Assembly (NCBI GenBank): GCA_964036275.1
Contig: OZ038436.1
Span: forward strand, 12,985,904-13,049,903
Reading direction: 5' to 3'
Source: Litoditis marina
Taxonomy: Eukaryota; Nematoda; Chromadorea; Rhabditida; Rhabditidae
DNA: 64,000 nucleotides
Under the pieces are notes generated by a model, which was not told the origin of the DNA, did no database searches, and worked only from the letters and a program-made list of their open reading frames with translations. The position numbers and the translations under genes are program-made. Positions 25,801 to 36,655 of the stretch are shown here, in pieces; position 1 is the stretch's first letter; each line of letters begins with the position of its first letter.

Positions 25801-28583
25801 GTGTTCTCTGATGAAAGAGTTATTACTTTGGTTATAAATTTTCACAGTCAGTAGTAGTAAACATGCAGAAGACACTATCAACATTTTGAGGACTGACTAC
25901 GCTAATATACCAAACTTTGACCTGGAAGAGATAGCAGATTACTGTAGAAGGTTATAAGTGGGTGGAACAAACTATACTTAGATAATACCATTTTAAATCA
26001 TTCTAAACCATTTCCGTAAAATATTTCTGTTTATTTTCAACTCGTACGTTAGTCTCTTCTATTGATGAAGTAAGTTCATATGATGACTACTGTTGATATT
26101 GATATTCAAATTACAAATATTTGTAATTTGGCGAAAATCAGAAATGAAAGAAGAAATCAGGAGGGGAGAAATCAGCTGGTACCATCATTAAATGCAACTA
26201 CAAAACGGGTTCAAAAGTACAAGGTTCAAAAGCAACGACGAGGGGAACTTTTTCTCTTGAATCGCATCGGGAATCTGTAAACGAACCAGTTTGACAGCGA
26301 CATCAACGGTTTTGCCATTCTTCTTCTTCAATGTTCCGGCACGCACCTCCCCATAAGCCCCTTCGCCCAGCAGTTTTGTAGTCTGAACAGAACATCATGA
26401 ATGCTGTTATGAACAAACTAATGAAAAACCAGCACATCAAGATTTTTTATTATTAGAATATGAGTCGTGAAGAAAACGAGAAAGTACGATTTCAATTTGT
26501 CCACTCTCTATGTGAACTGCTAGAAAAAACGTATGAACAAATACACTCAAATCTGATTTATCAGTGTATCATTTTACTGCATCAACTAATATTGTTTTTG
26601 TAATGTTGTATGAGTGACACTAATTGCACTAACAGTGATATCCGTATGGGAGAATTCCCAAGATTGTTGAAGAACAGCATTCTTTAGTCGCAGGATCACC
26701 TGAACACAATCACGATACTTATAATTACAAAAGTGCATTGTACAAGTAGTATAATAAAATGAATAGGTTCACCATTTGAACTTTGCTGAAGAAGGGTGCT
26801 TCTTGTAATCACAGTAAAAACCGAAAGGCTTACTACTTGCTTCCTCAGCTTCAAAAGACGTTTTACAGTGCTCTGAATATGACACTATTCATAACATTAC
26901 ACTCACAGACTAAAACAAACTAGAAAAGATCTCGAAAATAGTGTGAAACAAATACGAATTCGAACAAAATCATTCAAGAAGTTCAATTCGAACTTACTTT
27001 GTTGACTAGACCGGTGTTTTTGGTGTAGTATTCGATGAGAGCTTTGACCGCATTGAACTGTTTCGTACCCTCCACACGGTAGGTGCCGCCGGATCGTCGA
27101 ATTATTAGATTACGTTTCTGAAACACAAATGTTCCGATTTACAATTGACAAATGAAGAATGACAATTGACAATTTACAATTGATAATTGACAACAGACAG
27201 TTGACAATGACATTGACAATTAACAATTGAGATGTTTAGATCGGTTACAAACGACTGATAGCCATCTTGCTGCAAGTGTTACCTACTCAGTCACCAACTT
27301 AGTAACCGAGTAACAAAACACGCATCAATTTTATGCTAAGAATTAATCTTATACTAACAGTGATGATGTTTTCTGGGTTGTGACCACAACCCAGAACAGA
27401 AATAGTAAGACGATCGAGGTGCTCAGAAAAGATAGTTTCGTGACACTTCTGTACGATTTAAAGGCAAACTTTCTACTGACATTACGTTAAACGTTTTCGT
27501 AGATCGGGTCATTGCCAGAGATTTCGAAAAAGTGCTCATGCTTTTTTTTCTTTTTTTTTCTCGAAATTTCAAAATTCCACTATTGTCAAGTACCATAAAT
27601 TTTCCGTAGGAAACAACACGAGTGTCTGTTCCTGCAAAAGAACAACCTCACCTTCAACCGGGATTTTTCCGCGGCTGGGACAGCTGGCTGGTCCACTTCC
27701 GCTCCGCCGGTAATTGACATACGACTCTCATCAGTGGCAGCCGAGTAGGCCTTGACAGAAAGGACCAGGTCCTTCACAATCGAGCCGGTGTTCTTCCCAT
27801 TCTTGTGATTATCCACCTGCCGGTTGATTTATAGAAAGAGTGACCGAAAGGAAATGTGAAAGTTCTACTAAGCGTTAGAAGTCAGAACCGTCTAGACCAC
27901 GAAAGAAAAACAGTATTACCAGAGAACGAGCCAACAAGAAAATAGGATAATAGTTTCGACTGGTTTGAGCACAAAACAAAAGTGTACCAAAGACTGATCT
28001 TACATCTGTGACTCTAAGGAGGTAGTCTCCTTCGTTCTTTAGTAAAACGTCCAAGTCTTCTCGAGGGAGGAAACCATGATAATACGGCAACGCACGAAGT
28101 AACTGAAATTCGAAACATTTATTTTGCTGTTTTTCATTTTCATTTACTAATAGTTTTTAGTGTAATGAAGTTGTGAATACTAGCTGACGACTGCAGTAGA
28201 AGCTCAGACTGTCTCCCTCACATAACCCTAATGAAATGCTCTAGTGTTGTTATCAGACAAACGAATAAACAAAAAAACAAACAAAAACAATCATTGATTT
28301 CGCAGGATAATTAGTGAAAATAATACATAAGATAACCTATCCATAACACATAAGATAACCTAAGCATAATACATAAGGTAACCTGTTTATCATACATAAG
28401 ATAACCTATCCATAATACACAAGATAACCCATCCATAATAGAAGTTTTGTAATCTGACTATAGGAGTCTCAGTAGGAATGAAAAAGACTATACATTCGCG
28501 GTATAACCACCCACCTTTTCCTCGTCCTTGTCCCACTCCTTGGGCGCCGTCTTGACGATGCCGCTTTCCTTCGACATCGACAT
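22852..28583 (-). CDS. SH2-domain tyrosine kinase, Fer/Fes-like nematode type (443 aa)
   Basis: Twelve minus-strand exons: 28515-28583, 28004-28102, 27652-27816, 26998-27117, 26634-26699, 26287-26382, 25427-25580, 24880-25046, 24332-24468, 23804-23885, 23310-23423 and 22852-22914. All phases agree. The SH2 domain spans about residues 28-150, starting YYHGFLPRED, with the phosphotyrosine-binding Arg in YLLRVTD (R53). The kinase domain spans about residues 174-430: P-loop GEGAYGEV (179-186), VAVK lysine K204, catalytic HRDMAARN (297-304), DFG (317-319) and PVKWLAPE. All catalytic residues are present, so the enzyme should be active. The short N-terminus without an F-BAR domain and the single SH2-kinase layout match the expanded Fer-type family of nematodes, cytoplasmic kinases often used in germline or sperm. 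That role is family knowledge only. The start is the first of two ATGs (MSMSKESG). Intron 1 holds a minisatellite and another intron holds a fold-back element. Confidence 0.93.
24150..24299. repeat. Fold-back element with CATCCTGCGTCTC motif
   Basis: About 150 bp in a kinase intron. It begins CTAGAAG, ends CTTCTAG, and is imperfectly self-complementary throughout (CATTCTGCGTCTC against GAGACGCAGGATG). The words CATCCTGCGTCTCTC or close variants also occur at about 10540, 55240 and 62025. Probable MITE. Confidence 0.55.
27135..27232. repeat. ACAATTG-type imperfect simple repeat
   Basis: About 100 bp composed of TTGACAATT/ACAATTGA words, in an intron of the SH2 kinase gene. Confidence 0.55.
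28318..28440. repeat. ~22-bp minisatellite, about five copies
   Basis: Repeats of ATACATAAGATAACCTATCC with small changes (TAAGCATA, TGTTTATC), in intron 1 of the SH2 kinase gene. Confidence 0.75.
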
Positions 28584-29037
28584 TCCACCGGATCCCCCTT
28601 GATTACGAATGAACAATTCTCTTCCCCATTCCTCTTTTGTATAACTACGCATCCCGTGCACTCATGTTCAATTGAACAGGGAAAACGGCGTTTTCAGGAA
28701 TTCCGGACCGGAAAACCTGACAGGTATCTGATAACTGGGAAATACAACAGGCAGCACAGGGAATCATAACAGGTATCAGACCTGTCTGCTTCCCAACAGG
28801 ATAAACCCTGTCAACATGTTTGGGTTTCATTCTGAGGAGATTTGCAAGCTGAACTTGGATTTCGAGACTATTCATTTCTTAGTTCTCCATGGAGATTTAG
28901 ATGGGAGCCACGAATGAAAAATAGAGCTGTAGAAAGCTCGATCATGACACTTTTCTCCCAATTTCATTACAACATCCAACAATTAGCACGACATTTTTCA
29001 ATGAAAAATAAATAAACTTCCAAGACAATAGAACCTC
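28584..29037. other. Spacer between the Tudor and SH2-kinase genes
   Basis: The two genes lie in the same orientation with 568 bp between the Tudor stop and the kinase start. An imperfect CTGTTGGGAAGC... / CCTGTCAGG word cluster lies at about 28715-28815. No strong TTTTCAG trans-splice acceptor is visible just upstream of the kinase ATG. Confidence 0.35.
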
Positions 29038-29043
29038 TTTATT
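29038..29043 (-). terminator. AATAAA polyadenylation signal of the Tudor gene
   Basis: TTTATT on the plus strand, which is AATAAA on the minus strand, about 110 bp after the Tudor stop codon at 29152-29154. Confidence 0.5.
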
Positions 29044-29151
29044 ATCTTTCCAATACTAACACCCTTAAAAGGCCGAAAATATAAACCACATGCATTAAAT
29101 AATAAAAAAATGGTATAAAAACAAGATTCTTGTAGAGCGAGAAACTGTTGA

Positions 29152-32100
29152 TCACGTTTTCACGACGTTCCACCATGTCAGCTTCTTCTCCCTCTCAAAG
29201 GTCACCGTATGCGGAATACCAGGATAGGGAAGATTGTCTCCTGTGAAAGAAATATTTATGCGTTATAATTTATTCCATATTCATCATTTGAACAGTGATT
29301 CAACTTCTCGGACCGCCTACTTCACTTTGGAGGTCTTCTCGAAAATCTCAGATGTAAGCTGACAATACGTAAACGTACATCATCTCTTTTTTCATATCAA
29401 TCTGTAAAAAGTAGATAGTACAATAATTGGGAAAATTGAAGTATCGCCCCCCACTTTAGTTGAGTCCCCCCAGTAGCACTTCAACCCCCCACCCAAGCTA
29501 AAACCTGAAAATCTAGGAGAGGGGGGGGGGTCAAAATTCAACTTCGACATTTACTATTTACCCCCCACTTGGGTCGGCGGGGGGTAGAACTTCAATGGTG
29601 GGGGGTCAAACTTCAACGAGTGGGGGGCTGAACTTCAATACCGCAAATGTTTACTTTTTACCCCCCACCCTCAAACTTTTGTATTGCAGGTGATAAATTG
29701 AATTATAGCCCCCCGGTGGGGGGGGGGGTCAAACTACAATTCCCCAAACGCAATACAAACTCAGAAAGGTGGGGGGTAAAAAGTCAATGTTCCCCAATAA
29801 TTCAATAATTTACGTAGTACATTTATTTCATTCTTTTCAGTCACACTCAACTCGATTCTCGATGCGTACCTGACATTTTCGAGAAGAACTCTGGTTCCGG
29901 GTCAGAGAGGATAGAGCAGATGGGGGAGGCGGGAGCAGGGACCTCCATCCTGGGCGACTGACGATATACCGAGACAGAATCAGACGGAGAGAGGGTCGAC
30001 GGCGACTGAGACGCAGAGTCCGCCAGCCAGACCGACTTCAAATTTGTGTCCTTCACAGTGGGCTAAAAACAATACTAGCATTTACTAATTGGGTAAAAGA
30101 TCCCAATAGGAAAATTACAAAGGTTATACATTGTGAATTGCGTGAAACAAACCATAAACAACGCTGATAAGTGTGCGTGACCGTGAGTACACTAGTAGCG
30201 TGAGAGAAACTGACCAGTAGCTCAGATACTTCGTCGTCACTAGGAAGGAGGTTTCGAGCGACATTTTGGTTGATCGGTACGCTGTTCACGTTCTGTCTCG
30301 GCTGGGTAACACGAAGGATTTCCACCAGCTCCCCATGAGTTCGTCGGACATCACCCAGTGCTGTAAATCAAGCGAACTTGTGATATAAACAAAAAGTGAC
30401 TACCAGTGAAACAACACTTTGAACTATGGAAAATCAAAACCTAAATTGCTTTGAAACAAACACACACACATCGAAAGTTTGTTGTTTAGGAATCATAAAG
30501 TGCACACCGGACGAAAATTTGTCTCTGAAGAAGCGTTCACGATCAACGAAGATTCGTTCGATTCACCTTATTCACAAGCTGTACATATTCTTACCTCTGA
30601 GGAAAATTTCCGCACATCCGGATAGTTTTTCTTGGAACGCCTTGACTGCCGCGTGGTCTAAGCTACGGCTGTCCGCATCTGAAATTAATCTCTCATGATC
30701 ACACCGATGCAAGCATGCAAGTGTGGGAAAATACCAATTCTCCCATGTAGTTCTATCTTACAACACACCCTAGTGCGCGAGTTTCTAACAAAAAACGGGG
30801 TCAAACTACGAACACTGCGGAGCAGTTCCCTATATGCCTGTTCAAAAATAGCCAACCCTATACTGGTGTAGAAAAGGATTGCGCATCTTTTTCAAAAAGT
30901 TCACCTGCGAAAGAGCAGTAGCGCACGTGTACTAGTTGCGTGTTGGGCTTTTTGTACAATTGCCCTCCTCTCAGCGCGAAATTCCCTAACTTTATATTTG
31001 AGAGATAGTTGAAGTATAATAAGGAGGATAATATTAATGAGGGCAGAAAATTGTACAATTTCCCAGAAAGTTTACCTGCGACAGAGCAGTAGTGGGCGAG
31101 TGGCGGTGCCATGTTCGCAATACAACGGGGCAGAGAGAAGGCGTCTGCACGGGGCACGAAGTGGGCACGACCATAGTCAACTAGGTACACCTGGAGAGAA
31201 ACGGAGGATAAGTAGAAAGAGCGAGAAAAAGAGAGAGAAGAAATAAAGAGAGAGAAATTTTGTTTAGAGAGAGGTAGAAAAGAAGAGAGGATGCGACCAT
31301 CCATACAGGGCTCGAAGTGCGCTCAACGATAGTCAACTAGGTACACGTACAGAGAGAAAAGGAGAAAGGGAGGATGAGACATCTAAAACAACCCCTAATC
31401 AACTAGTTAGTAGACATCGGGTAGGACACGAAGATTCAAACGAAGAAACTGCAAGAATCGAGAACTAATAGAGAGGGAGAAAGAGAGAATAGAGGTGAAA
31501 AAGAAAAAGACATATTCGAAAAACGATTCGAAAGAGAACAAGGAAATTGAGAACATAACCAAAACAGGCCTCACCTGTATTTCCCTCTTGCCTGCCATTC
31601 GTATCTTGGCCCGGTACAACTTGGTTCCGATGCATGCCAGACAGGCATTGTCGACCAGACAAATATCATCGGGAAGGGGTTGGCGACGGAGGTTGTCGCA
31701 GCACGAATGCAGCACACTGTCCACCTCTTGGAGACGTCTGAAGCAAAATGTTTTATATAACTCCCGACTTCATGTTCCAACAAACAAAATTTCACAGAAC
31801 AATAAAAGCCGCGGAGCCTCAATAATTCACAATAACAATAATTTGTTTAGTCCTGACTGGTACGTTAAAGAGTACAAAATAACTTTGATAGAAGCTATGA
31901 TCTGTTTCACGTGCGTATGACCCTTGAAATTATAAGTTCAAACCCGCAATGCGTTTTTGACAAACAAAAACTGCCTTTATACGATAAAGTTTTCTAGGGA
32001 GAGCTGTCACTGGTGTGTTTCAACCATTCGTGACATTTTGCCAGAAGCTCTGTGACTGGATAAAAAAGGAAAACCTAGTTGAATTGAGATAAACTGCACT

Positions 32101-34523
32101 TTTCTCAACCTAAACTAACTAAGTGGAACATAAGTGGAGTTTCTCTCAATTCAACGAGCAAAAAATACAAAGTGAATTGAGAGCAACTCTACTTTTCCTA
32201 ACTTACTTCTGGTGCGATGCCTTGACGACGTAGAACTCAAGGGGAGAGACGACGTAGACAACGGTCGCCTGAAACGAGGATCCGGCTCGGAGGCGGATCG
32301 GAAGCGGCAGTCGGGCGGACACATCTCGCATTACCCACGTCCATTCCTGAAAAAAATCAGATTTATGATGAAAACCGAATCATTTGAATACCGTAGTAGG
32401 ACAAATGTTTGATAGTCTGTTTAACCGTATCCACGTGAATACTGTACTCTGCACTAAACCATCTAATCGGTTACATGTAGACTATGAGGTTTACGAAAGA
32501 CCGACAAAAATCGTCACTTATACTGTACCCTTGGGTAAATGTAGTTTGATTTCTAGTCGAATCTGATCCAAATGCAAACATGACATTATGTTGTGTATGA
32601 CCGATCAAACTACAAAAACGGCCGATACCTCTTTGGACTCCTCCTCGTTCCAGGGTCCCGACGGAACAGTCATTTCGAACTTATCCTCCTCGGGGTCAGA
32701 CTCCTCATCCTCGGGTTCTGCGTCTTTTTTGGGCGGAGTAATCAGAGAAACTACTGGAGGTACTGGGGCAACTGGCATCTTGACAACCTCGGCAGCTGAA
32801 GAAAACACCGAGTTACAAAACTACTTCACGATGAGAACATGAGCATTTGGACAAATATTACATTCAGACCCATACAGAACAGGGTACGGCAGAATCGTGC
32901 CAAAATAGCTACTTGCATTCTGTGCAATAGCTCATCTAAAAAGTCTAGTTCCGATCAAATATAGTTAATCCGACCAGAGCATCGAATTAGAGATAGCGTT
33001 TATCATTTGCAGTTTTCTCAATTTGTCTGCATTTTGATAGCATTTTGGTACAACTTTTGTGCGGTTTCTCATCAAGTCACTCGGTTGGGAGAGCTTAAAT
33101 CCGGAGGTGTTGATTCAGATAAATACATTTGATCAAAACGAAAAGCCGAAATTCGTACCAATCGGTTTCTCGACCGGTTCGATGTTCCAGACGGCCTGTG
33201 CGGATTCCTCGGCTGTCTGTGCAGCCATGGCCGCCACCTTCTTCGGGGAGGCCGTGTCGCCCTCCGAGTCGGTACTCTCCTCCGTCACCGCACCCGAACC
33301 ATCGCTGGCGCCGATGGGACCGACGAAACGAGACGAGAAGTTTTCTGAAACACTTTTTTTCTCCATGTATAAGAATAGACCAAAGCATCGTTGTAGTTTG
33401 ATCTTGTCACAAGCTATAATCTACGAATTTGTAGACAATGGAACCGAACTAAAAACACAGCGGCCCAAGTTAACATACACTATATAGGTCTGCTTGGGAA
33501 GGGGTGAACTCTATATACATCAAAACTATATCAAATTCAGCTTAAAACTACATTCCGGAGAACGTCTAGTGCACTAGTTAGTTTCAATAAGGTCGGAAAA
33601 CTCTCTGAATAAGAATCAAAACGCTTTGAAACATCCTAATTTTTGTTCAACACGTAAAAAGCTGAAGAGAACGTAGAAAGCTGACTAGAACTATAGGTCA
33701 GACCAAGATAACCCAGCACCTACCGTAAGCGCGGGATTCCAGTTTGCTCAGCGTTCTTCGGAATAGAGTTATTCCTCGAGTTAGCTCGGACCACAGTCGA
33801 TCCCCATCTGCTTTTGTAGTACATTCATTCATTTGATTGTATGTTCGAATAATCTGGAAATATGAACTGGCCATTGTTGCAACTGTAGGTAATTATTCCA
33901 ATTTGCCAAACTATATACAAACAAACGACCTAGTACGTGAAACTCGTTTTCGGACTGTAGCTAGTGTCTTCGAAGAGAGATTCATGAAAACGAACCCAAC
34001 ATGTTATACCGTTTACCTTGTATATGACAGGAAAAACACGAAATGTGTACAGTAAACCTATGGCCTTCGAATGTGAAGCAGTTATCTGATTTCAGGAAGT
34101 CTGACTTCAAATATGAATACTCTGGCTCGTGTGGAACGAGAACTGGCAAGAACATGAATGGGTGACGATTTAGCTTCAACACATCAAGAGGATGTCTCCT
34201 ATTAATAACTGTAAGAATATTATCTCAACAAACATAGTTTATTCATGTAAACTGTCCATTGTGACACTTTCAACTCTCTGTTGATGTTTCAACTTGGGTT
34301 ATAGGTGGTAGCTTACTGCGTTTGAGCTCAATCGTCACCCACTCAGAGCATTTGCTACGTTTTCCAGAGAGCAATATACTAGCAGTTGAGTTAAACATCC
34401 TACTCTGATGACGAAATATGCATCAAAAAGTGTCACACCTGTCTAGAAAATAGAAGAAGCACTCACCGTATGAAATCCATCCAAGGCATTTTTTTGGCAA
34501 TGATCACGATTTTTGGCATACAT
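29152..34523 (-). CDS. Tudor-domain protein (489 aa)
   Basis: Eleven minus-strand exons: 34467-34523 (coding part), 33724-33853, 33159-33344, 32629-32795, 32207-32346, 31575-31737, 31076-31190, 30595-30678, 30215-30360, 29870-30062 and 29152-29240 (stop TGA). Every junction agrees in phase. The start is the ATG seven bases after a TTGTTTACAG acceptor, possibly a trans-splice site. An upstream coding exon cannot be excluded. Residues about 60-180 are acidic and low complexity (DAEPEDEESDPEED). An extended Tudor domain follows, about residues 200-320: VVYVVSPLEFYVV, then YRAKIRM, then VYLVDYGRAHFVPRADAFSL, with the usual aromatic cage positions (Y, F, Y-G). Tudor domains bind methylated arginine or lysine, often in germ granules and small-RNA pathways. 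The specific ligand here is unknown. The C-terminal third is serine/proline-rich. Exon 7 has degenerate partial copies on both sides. Confidence 0.9.
29429..29794. mobile_element. G-run MITE-like element, copy 3 (366 bp, 8-bp target duplication)
   Basis: It starts GGGAAAATTGAAGT and ends GTCAATGTTCCC. The 8-mer CAATAATT flanks it on both sides (29421-29428 and 29795-29802). The interior has many C or G runs of six or more with ACTTCAA/TTGAAGT spacers on both strands. It lies in the last intron of the Tudor gene. Confidence 0.85.
30895..31352 (-). pseudogene. Relic partial copies of Tudor exon 7
   Basis: The 5' part of exon 7 with its acceptor side (31153-31197) recurs in degraded form at 31308-31352: GTGTACCTAGTTGACTAT is kept, then an in-frame TGA follows and the AG acceptor is lost. 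The 3' part with its donor (31068-31105) recurs at about 30897-30935 (CTACTGC...CTTTCGCAGGTGAAC against CTACTGC...CTGTCGCAGGTAAAC). The functional exon is thus bracketed by pieces of itself, consistent with a past tandem exon duplication that decayed. Confidence 0.6.
31200..31560. repeat. Purine-rich (GA) intronic tract
   Basis: Irregular GAGAGA/AAAGAG-rich sequence on the plus strand between Tudor exons 6 and 7 (a pyrimidine tract in the transcript), interrupted by the exon-7 relic. Confidence 0.5.
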
Positions 34524-36500
34524 CACAGTTCTGTAAACAACACAAGTTATGAAAAATGAACACAAAGTAATAAGTGAACGGTTAACCATGTGGATGACTA
34601 ACAGTTTCGAATTATGAGATTAACCTTGACAAATTTAGTTAGCTATTTCGATAACTTGTGATCGGTATCGTAGAACTATACTTAAAGGGGGACAGAAAGG
34701 AAAGTTAATATGAAAGATTTGCTCAAGAGAAATTGATTGATACCTCTCTTTGTTCAAACTAACGAACCGTATTTGCATACGGTTCACATGTTTTAGTCAG
34801 TTTTGGCGCGCGCAACGCTAGGTTTAGGTACCCCGGGGTACCTAAACTAGCTTTCCGTTCTGCCCCCCTTTAAGTAAGAGTGATAGAGAGAGGGTGAGAA
34901 AAGGGAGGGGAGATAGAGAGAAGTTAAGAGAGAATGCAAATAGTAAACTTGAATCAAGAAAAAACTTTCAAAAACTAACCAGTTTGGAAGCAGCCGTAAG
35001 CCACTAGAGTTTCCTATCAAATAGCCGCGAGTTGGCAACTTCACGTTTCCTCGCTACTCGTATTCGGAGACTGAACATGTTAACCCGTTAACTATTCAAA
35101 TCACAAACTGCACGTAAATAATATATGTGACTCTCATTTTAAAATAACTTAGCAGAAAAACAGGTTGCAAGTGAAAAAATAATTGGATGAAGGGAAAGTA
35201 TTGGTATTTTACCAGCAGGATTGACCAAAACATGCGTAGCTGCCTGGTTGGTGTTTGTAGTTTGGTGGGGACGATAAAAGTCGATATCGAAACGAATAAC
35301 TACGAAAATGTCATCCTGTTTGCTCTTCTTTTCTGTTTTTTCAGAAGAAATATGTAATTTTTCGTCCCTTTTTTTACTTTATAGTTCAGATGAAATGTAT
35401 TTTCATACCCCACTCTCCTTTCACAGTGTATTACTTAATGTCTACCGGCATGTTTCACTCGTTAGCTCTATTATTGATCTTTCACATGTGTTATTTTTCC
35501 AACTCAATGTCAGATCAAGATTAATTTTCACCCCGCTTGTAATGTGGTTTGTTAATTCAGTTTACATAGATTTTGAGAAAAAAATCCCTGAGAGTTTATA
35601 ATATACGTATAGGCTTCTTCATTGAAATCAGAGCACAATTTTACACAAATCACTGTTATATTTTTACTAGTACCAGAAAAGTCTAACCATACCTACAATC
35701 TTCTCTGCGGACTCACCTTTCAATCTGAAATACATTTCAACCTCTCGGGATAAATTGAGGCAATACCACCACATGAGACCATAGGCATTGCACTCTGAAA
35801 TAATGAAATTAATGAGAAGTGTTGCAAAATATAGGATAGAACTCTTCATTTTCACTCTAACTAACCGACGCAAACCAAGTGATGTTCATTATTTTTCACA
35901 ACTGTTTGCGAAAATCCTCTATTTCAAAAGAAATACATTAACTGATCATCACAGTGATTTTTGTCATATTTCGTCCGTTCGTACAGAAACGTTCTCTCTT
36001 TTAAGATTTGAAGATATATTTCAAGCATGTCACAGTGTTTCAAATTCACCTCTAGTCAGTCACATTGTTTCCAAGTCAATTTCATGTAACCTCTAAAAGT
36101 GATTCCGATTTAGTGAAAATTCGGGAAACCAGTTTTTTGCGCTCATCCCACTTTGGTGTGTTTCCGGAACGCGGGGCGATTGTTATTTTTCTAGAACAGT
36201 CCATGGCGGCGCAATATCATTTGTCGTCGACAGCAATGAACAACAAGCCCACGTGGTGTCTAGAAACATCTGTAAAGGACCATTTCAATGAGCAAAATAC
36301 GAGTGTACCATGATTGTTGATACTGAAAACTCGAGGAGAGTTACAGGAGAGTTAAGTTCTTAAGGGACGTGGCTCATTGATCTGGATAGATGTTAGATGT
36401 TTGACGCCGCGAGCCCAATTTCTAAGTTTTAATTGGCGAAAGTAAGTTCAAAGACAAAAACCCAAAATGTGTTCGAAACAGTAGGACCGACCGGCTGTAC

Positions 36501-36655
36501 TTTCGAGGGTTGGGAAGATGTCATATACTGTTAGTCAATTACAGAGTCACGTAAAACATGTTAAGCACAGTAGAACTCAGAAACGTGCAGTGACAAAGTG
36601 CACGATTTCTCATTAGAATACTAACTTTACGTGACTATTCACTTTACTTCTAGTA
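36501..36655. mobile_element. AGTCACGTAAA-terminus MITE, copy 3
   Basis: It begins TTTCGAGGGTTGGGAAG and contains AGTCACGTAAAACATGTTAA and, near its end, CTTTACGTGACTATTCA, so AGTCACGTAAA is inverted at the two ends. It aligns with 19316-19472 along its full length and with 10095-10222 for the inner part. Confidence 0.7.

Noticed and set aside
35718..35796. Minus-strand exon-like segment (acceptor TTATTTCAG, donor GTGAGT) upstream of the Tudor gene
   Set aside because: Its phase gives an immediate stop if joined to the first Tudor exon, and no other partner exon was found.
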